From the NCBI GenBank assembly GCA_021234155.1, contig JAJEKV010000097.1, positions 498,001 to 562,000 of the forward strand: 64,000 bases of DNA, written 5' to 3'. Both the position numbers and the translations under genes were made by a program. This document shows positions 58,123 through 64,000 of the stretch, piece after piece. The stretch is from Isoetes taiwanensis. Lineage: Eukaryota; Streptophyta; Lycopodiopsida; Isoetales; Isoetaceae. The notes beneath the pieces were generated by a model that saw only the letters and a program-made list of their open reading frames with translations, ran no database searches and was not told where the DNA came from. The first letter of the stretch is position 1; each line of letters begins with the position of its first letter.

Positions 58123-61100
58123 ATGTGGAACTGTGACTCAGACAATAATCCTCTTACCTCTAGTTCCGATGAAGAGTCTCTGAGAGAAGAATTCCTACAA
58201 GCAGAGTTCTTAGCTTGCATGTCCGATTCTGATTTCGTAGATTACAATAGACAAATGGCTGAGCATAAGGGAAATTACGGTCAGAAGAGAAATGCTCTTG
58301 CTGATAAATCTGTCACTGGCAACAAGAAATATAATGGTGGTTCCAGCAGCCACTATACTAGATCTCAAGACAATGAAGCTGCTACTGGATCGTCCATACC
58401 CGAGACACAACAAGAAGAAGATTACTCTTCTGAGCAAGATGACCATCAGGTATTTCCTCCAGTGATCTTATAAATTTCCAGTTATTTACTGGTCAAATCC
58501 TGGACTATCCACCAAGCTTAGGGAACTTGGACCTGATTTCCCCTACCTTCTTACAGGTCGACCTCTATTAAGGTCCTCTTTAACTATCATTAATTTTCGT
58601 GTTTTGACTCTATCTGATTTTACAGTAATATTATACACTGTTCTTTTGGCAAATCTCCTTTAAATGCTCCATCTTTCAAGCACGCAGGGCAAAAGGTTAC
58701 CATGGCTGAACGGTGATAAACCGAGAAGTCTCATTGTACCTTTTGGCCCTTCATGCATTACCATTTTCATGCTAATGTCATGTTGTTTGGCTGCAGGTAC
58801 CGAGCTTCTCCCACCTTTGTCGCTTTTTGTTTTCCTTTTTTGCTTGAAGATGAGTTTTTCGAGATGTTTCGATGAAAACCGGATACATGAAGACTAAAAA
58901 CAGGATTATGGTTGTACTTTCTCATACCCTTGCTAAGCTGGTGCAAATCTCAATACCATCCTTTTTTTGCTTGCCTCAAGTCCGATTGAAATTTTAAACA
59001 AACATTTTGCAATGTTACTCTTACCGCTAAGACTAAATAACTCTTCATTTTGTTACTTAACTGCTGTTATATGGTCTTACATTCTGTTTTCCAGTCAAGA
59101 TGGATCTATACTAGAATGCTGGTTATTTCTTTTAGCATCATGACGCATACATTATGACTTAAGTCTTTTACATGTTACCATATTTGTTTTCAATTATCTA
59201 TTCAGCTCTGGTGTTTTCTGTGTTGCACTACTATTTTTCTATGTTTGCTCATCACTGCTATTTGCTCATTACTGCTATTTGCTCATTACTGTTTAATATG
59301 GCCTTAAGATTTATAGTTACACTATGCATGGCTGTCAAGATCTAATCGTCTCCTTAAATTGCTTTCACTTTTTTACGCATTTATCTCATGGTGACTCAAA
59401 ACTTTCTCGCTGTTGGCTCATAATGCTAATTTATGACTGTGATATATCTTTAAAACTTGCTGGTTTTGGCTTTACACCTCTGATCGTTACACATTGCTAG
59501 ATTTCTGTTTTAGTTCCATACTTAGAACTACGCTTGAACTTTTTATAGTTCCTCATGATCTTTTAATGATATTGGCGATATGCTTAATTCCTACATTGAT
59601 TGAATAGGATCAATAGAATAAGGTCTTCAATAAAACGCTGTTGTTTTTCTGAACTTAGCATTTCAACTGATACCCTTACAAAATACTCAGTTGCATTTCG
59701 TCCAGTAATCTTTTTTACATTTATTCTGTCTAAAGTCTTTTACATGCTACCACAATCTATTTAACCATGTCTTTTTATGCTTCACCACTATTTTAGTTAT
59801 ACCTCTATATGTCCTTGTATCACTGCTGTCTACTCGTTACAGTTTAATATAGCTTTAAGTTTTACAGTTGCACTATACATAGGCTCTCAAAATCTAACCA
59901 TCTCCTTAAATTACTTTCACCCTCTTACGCTTGTAATTTTTGTTGACTTTAAATTTTCCTAAGTGATTGTTTAAGATGCTGATTTATCTTTATGATACAT
60001 CTTTAAATACTTGATGACTTGAGCTTTGCAATTTTGGTTGTTACACATTGCTAATTACCTGTTTCGGTTTCATACTTGGAAATTTGCTTGGACCAACTGT
60101 TAGTTCCCCATGGTCTTTTATTGATAATAGAGAGCTGCTTTATTCCTGCATAGACTGAATTAGATCAAGAGAAGATTGGCTTCAATTTAATGCTATAGTT
60201 TTCTAATCCTAGCAGTTATCTTAACAAATTACTCATAAGCCATTAAGAACATTAAAAATAGACCATGTTCAAGCGTGGTAGACAAAAAGATTTTTGTGTC
60301 TCCCCCTTCTAAATATTATGTGAATTCCTTACCCCAAGATGATTCTTTTTAAGTACGTTTGTCTTGACCAGTCATCCAATAATCCTTTTTGAACTACATA
60401 TACATTTAAACTGGATATGTTTCCATGATCTAGAATCTGGACTTTGGTTTTTATTTCAATAAAATAAGACTAATAGGCTACAGACACCAAATTTGAATGC
60501 AAATTGATTGATAAGACAGTGGATGGATTGACTGAAACTGATGCTTGGCCTAGTCTAGGCCAGGCCGGGTTTTTTTAGACACTTCAATTCTCTGGTTTAA
60601 CTGGAGATGCCTGTGTCTATTAGTCTATCTTCCCATTTTTTATCTACCTCCAATTATGTCTCTTGTGAAATTCCTTTCTCACATCTGCTAAATGTCTGCA
60701 GGATACCTTCGATGATGAACAATTCATCATTATACCTCCTACTTGGAATAAAGAGTTGTCTGACTTGGGCTATGCTATGAGCAAAATGGAGTGCCCAAAC
60801 AACGCAGTGCAGACCCTTATGTGCTGCATCAAAGATAACCGTGTACATGAGTATATTCATGAGAAAGAGGCTCTGAGAAAAGATGGTGAATTCTCAGCTG
60901 TCACACACCTAGGATGCAGTGAGTGGATAAAATTAATTCCTGCTATCAACAGGGCCAGAGATGAGGATTATATAGCTATTGTTGATGAAGTTTACAGTTC
61001 TCTTCCCAACAAGGTATAGATAATTGCAAAGCAATGTTCCACAAAGGTATTTTGGCTATCAAGACTGCTAACAAAATTACTGATGATGGTGAAGATGACA

Positions 61101-64000
61101 TCCCTCTACAGCTAGAAGAAAGTTTCGATGATCCATTTGGGATGTCCCTGTTATCAGATAGTGACAAAGTGTCTTTACAAAAAGGAAATGCTAGGCTGGA
61201 CCCCAACAGTTCTGACTTCAACTTCACTCTTGAAAACAGTCTTCTTTTTTCTATTATTCCTGAAAGGCTAGTCGAGCATCAGGCTTTATTATACAACCAA
61301 GGCATCTGGAGATCCAAAAACTTTGGGGCACTTGCTCCTATCAGTAGAGACGCATGGATCACTCTTGGTGGCATCACACCAGCCCAAATCACCGCCTCCA
61401 AAGAAGCTGCAGAAAAAATGGACAAGTTTGTCCGAAAGGACAGAATTAAACTGGCTTTTGACTGTAGATACTTCGACAAAAAATGCAATAAGGAGCCCTA
61501 CATGTACATCAGTCAGAAAGGACATCAAGCTTATCCTACTGAAACAAGAGATGCCTTTTACGTGAAAAAAATGTGGAGAACCCTGTGTCCGTACATCAAA
61601 TGTGGCTGCGAAAACCGAGGCAAAAATTTCAAGGATAAACAAGGGCAGTGTAGAGACAATATGACCTGGTTTGACCATGCAATTTGGTATGTATTTAACA
61701 ACCTTGACGATCTCTTTCCTAATATGTCTGTGGCTGCTCAGATGTTCTCTTTCACTAGTCTTCTCAAGACTACCTTTAAAAAGAGTATACTGGCTTATCT
61801 ATCATATCTAGAAATGAGAAGTACATTCATTTCCATGACAATGGATCTGGCTGCTGATCCCTGGGCAGACTTCAAGCTCAACAGATCAAAATGCAAGGTG
61901 GTGGAAATTAGTGAGAAAACTATTAAACCAATCAGCTTTTTGAAAAGTACAAAGGTTCCTGCTGCTTCATATCAAGGCAAAAAACAGTACAAACAAACAC
62001 GCACCAGTATTTCTAGCTGTTCCAACACTGTTGTGAGCTATCCACCAAGAATGACTACTGCCCCTGGCAGTGCAAAAAAAGAAAATGATGGGGATGTAAT
62101 TGAATACATTGGATCCACAAAAAATGCTGATGCATCTGTCAATAAAGCTGCACCTCAGATTGACGGACGGAGTGATGGCGTACAAGGACAAAAACTCACT
62201 TACTGAGGTATTTACCAAAATATTCATTTGACACAGTCTGTTTTATTTGCATAAAGTGTATGCTATTGTATCTCGCTAAACTAGTGGCCATGTGTCTGTT
62301 TCATGACAAAACATGTTTGCCTACTTGCCACTCGGCTCTTTCTACTGTACTTAATCATACACTCAGTCCTTCAGAACCCATCTTTAGATTACCCCTACGT
62401 GGTTATGTATCTATGATAATATCTTGTGTTATTTCAGATTTCTAGAACAATCAGAAAAGATTGTTTAGGAAGAGCACACCTTAGCACCGAGGGAGCCAAA
62501 GACAAAAGGAAAATTATCCACAGTATTTTTTTATCTAAAATTCTAGATAACATATGTTTACCCAAAATTCTCCATAACATCCTTACAGACACTCTTGGTG
62601 AAGTCGGAAATGAAATCATGGACAACACCATGTTCAGTTGGAAATACACTGAAAACATGAGGGACTTGTGCTACAAACCCTTCCCTGTTTTTGCTACAGA
62701 CAGAATAATATCTTGTCCATGCAACAACCCTACTCTGTCAGAATATATTGATGACGTAATGGGTCATATCTGCACCACAGACCTTAAAATCGTACATAAC
62801 AAGAGGCTCAGAAGACTCTTCATGAAGGGACTGAACCATATTCCTAACAAGATGTTAGATATGGATGCTTTCAAAAAGGAACTGGATAATACTTGTATAA
62901 ATTTGTTCATGGCCCACAAATTCTCTTTTCCATTTGTTAAAGACGACACCATAGCATATATTAAAGATCGAGTGATCCAGGCCGCCATATCCAAGGTCAG
63001 AGAAGCCTACAAAACTGATCGTTCTAGATGGTTTGCACTCAATGATCCACAAGTGGTCAGCAACTTAGATTGGTTGATCAAGAACTTTTACATATCTGGT
63101 GTTGACAAAGCCACCAATAACCCTGCCTTCATATGCCCTTTATTCATCAGGGACCTTGCTATTAAAAGGCTTGGCAGCAAAGACTTTTTACTGATTGATG
63201 AGTTCCCGGAAAAAATCAAAGATATGATTAAGTGTCAAATTCTTGTCTAACATCGACACTTTTGAGCACGAGAGGCTCCCATACATCCTGGGGATTTATA
63301 AGGCACACAAGAAAGACTTCCGTTGGATCACTAATGCTCACTGTACTATCTATACTGAAATCACGCAGATTATCACTGCTGTCCTCAACAACATTCTAGA
63401 ATTATGGCCAGAGATCTCTAAATGGGCTTGTGCCTGGATCTGCACCATTCTCCCCGGTAAAGTATCACCTAACTGGACCGTATGCTCCATATTTGATGTT
63501 CTCCTTAATCTCCCTACTCATATACATGAAGTTTTCGTAGCAGACATCACTAAATGCTACGAAAACATTCCACTTCTTGGTGAGAATGGGATCTGCCATG
63601 TTATGGAGTTAATCTTTGAGACAGCCTGGTCATACATGAGAAATGTTAACAAACATTATGATCTATGGGTAAAAAAATGCCCTGTTAATCAATATGTCAG
63701 TAAATGGTTCAAACATGTCCCACAAGGCAAATGCTGGAACAAAATTGACCAGGTTCATTTCTCAAATATTAACTGTTGGCTTCTCAACAACTGCTACATC
63801 AGTATGGGCGTTGGCGTCTGGAAACAAGTCTGTGGAATTCCTATGGGGTTCTCCTGTAGCCCCTGTTGGTGCAATTTGTACTTGGCCTGGTTCGAAATGA
63901 ACTTCATTAAAAATCTTGCCAAACAGGGCAATTACAAGGAGATTGAAAGGTTCAGGTACTCTTTCAGATACATGGACGATCTCTTAGCTATTAACTGTCC
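58123..64000 (+). CDS. Spliced Penelope/TERT-like reverse-transcriptase gene (3' end outside window)
   Basis: Proposed exons: 58123-58449; 60702-61013; 61112 to about 62,178; 62438-63237 with a 1-nt frameshift near 63,235; open to 64,000. Splices CAG|GTATTT...CTGCAG|GAT and AAG|GTATAG...CTACAG|CTA keep the frame. The region before 62.4 kb is acidic, then Lys/Cys-rich (CGCENRGKNFKDKQGQC), with no family I recognise. The RT starts with DKATNNPAFICPLF, LPYILGIYKAHKK, motif A VADITKCYENIPL (Asp), motif B GIPMGFSCSPCWCNLYL and motif C RYMDDLLAI (Asp-Asp). Motifs A and C resemble Penelope-like elements and telomerase more than LINE, copia or gypsy. An alternative reading is two ORFs, the first ending with TGA at 62,206. 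The frameshift suggests a non-functional copy or a sequence error. Confidence 0.6.
58450..60701 (+). other. 2.25-kb pyrimidine-rich intron with a tandem duplication
   Basis: No coding potential in either strand, T-rich on the gene strand, bounded by consensus splice sites that join two frames in phase. It contains two diverged copies of a roughly 570-bp block: AAGTCTTTTACATG at 59,161 and again at 59,733, followed in both by TTTAATAT.GC.TTAAG, TCTCCTTAAATT.CTTTCA, GTTACACATTGCTA and CATGATC/GTCTTTT. Confidence 0.6.

Noticed and set aside
61014-61111. Frameshift between the two open frames of the RT gene near 61,013
   Set aside because: A 98-nt GTATAG...CTACAG intron joins the frames in phase, so a lesion is not needed.

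Overview
This is nuclear DNA of a land plant. The evidence is spliceosomal genes with 0.1-8 kb introns, an ATM kinase and a PQBP1-type splicing factor with plant-like sequence, Ty1/copia retrotransposons, LINEs, a short poly(A) SINE and a fragment resembling SMAX1-like (SMXL) genes. Low gene density, introns full of LINEs, a Crypton-type tyrosine recombinase and a Penelope/TERT-like reverse transcriptase suggest a large TE-rich genome, perhaps a fern or other non-angiosperm. The species cannot be fixed from sequence alone.

Layout. (1) About 0.7-26.35 kb, minus strand: the first 46 exons (1,896 codons, every splice phase compatible, no in-frame stop) of an ATM gene whose FAT, kinase and FATC part lies beyond the left edge. 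Its introns carry one 5'-truncated and one near-complete LINE, three LINE fragments, a SINE nested in one of them, and two copia scraps. All LINE copies lie on the plus strand, antisense to ATM. (2) 26.4-37.3 kb: intergenic, with a cluster of MITE-like inverted repeats, a LINE C-terminal fragment, local tandem duplications and a broken SMXL-like fragment. (3) 37,335-42,717: a structurally complete but dead Ty1/copia element with two LTRs, 5-bp TSD, PBS and PPT. (4) 45.2-50.1 kb, minus: an intact 12-exon PQBP1-like gene with two WW domains and a U5-15kD-binding motif. (5) 50,389-53,732: the most unusual object, a 3.3-kb unit bounded by 27-bp perfect terminal inverted repeats and containing a single eight-exon gene for a Crypton/DUF3504-type tyrosine recombinase with all catalytic residues. 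(6) 56.5-57.2 kb: the 3' end of a minus-strand copia element. (7) About 57.9-64 kb, plus: a spliced gene running off the right edge and encoding a Penelope/TERT-like reverse transcriptase behind a long unrecognised N-terminal region.

Two host genes (ATM for DNA double-strand-break signalling, PQBP1 for splicing) thus sit in a repeat-rich stretch. Candidates for undescribed biology are the TIR-bounded tyrosine-recombinase element and the intron-bearing reverse-transcriptase gene.
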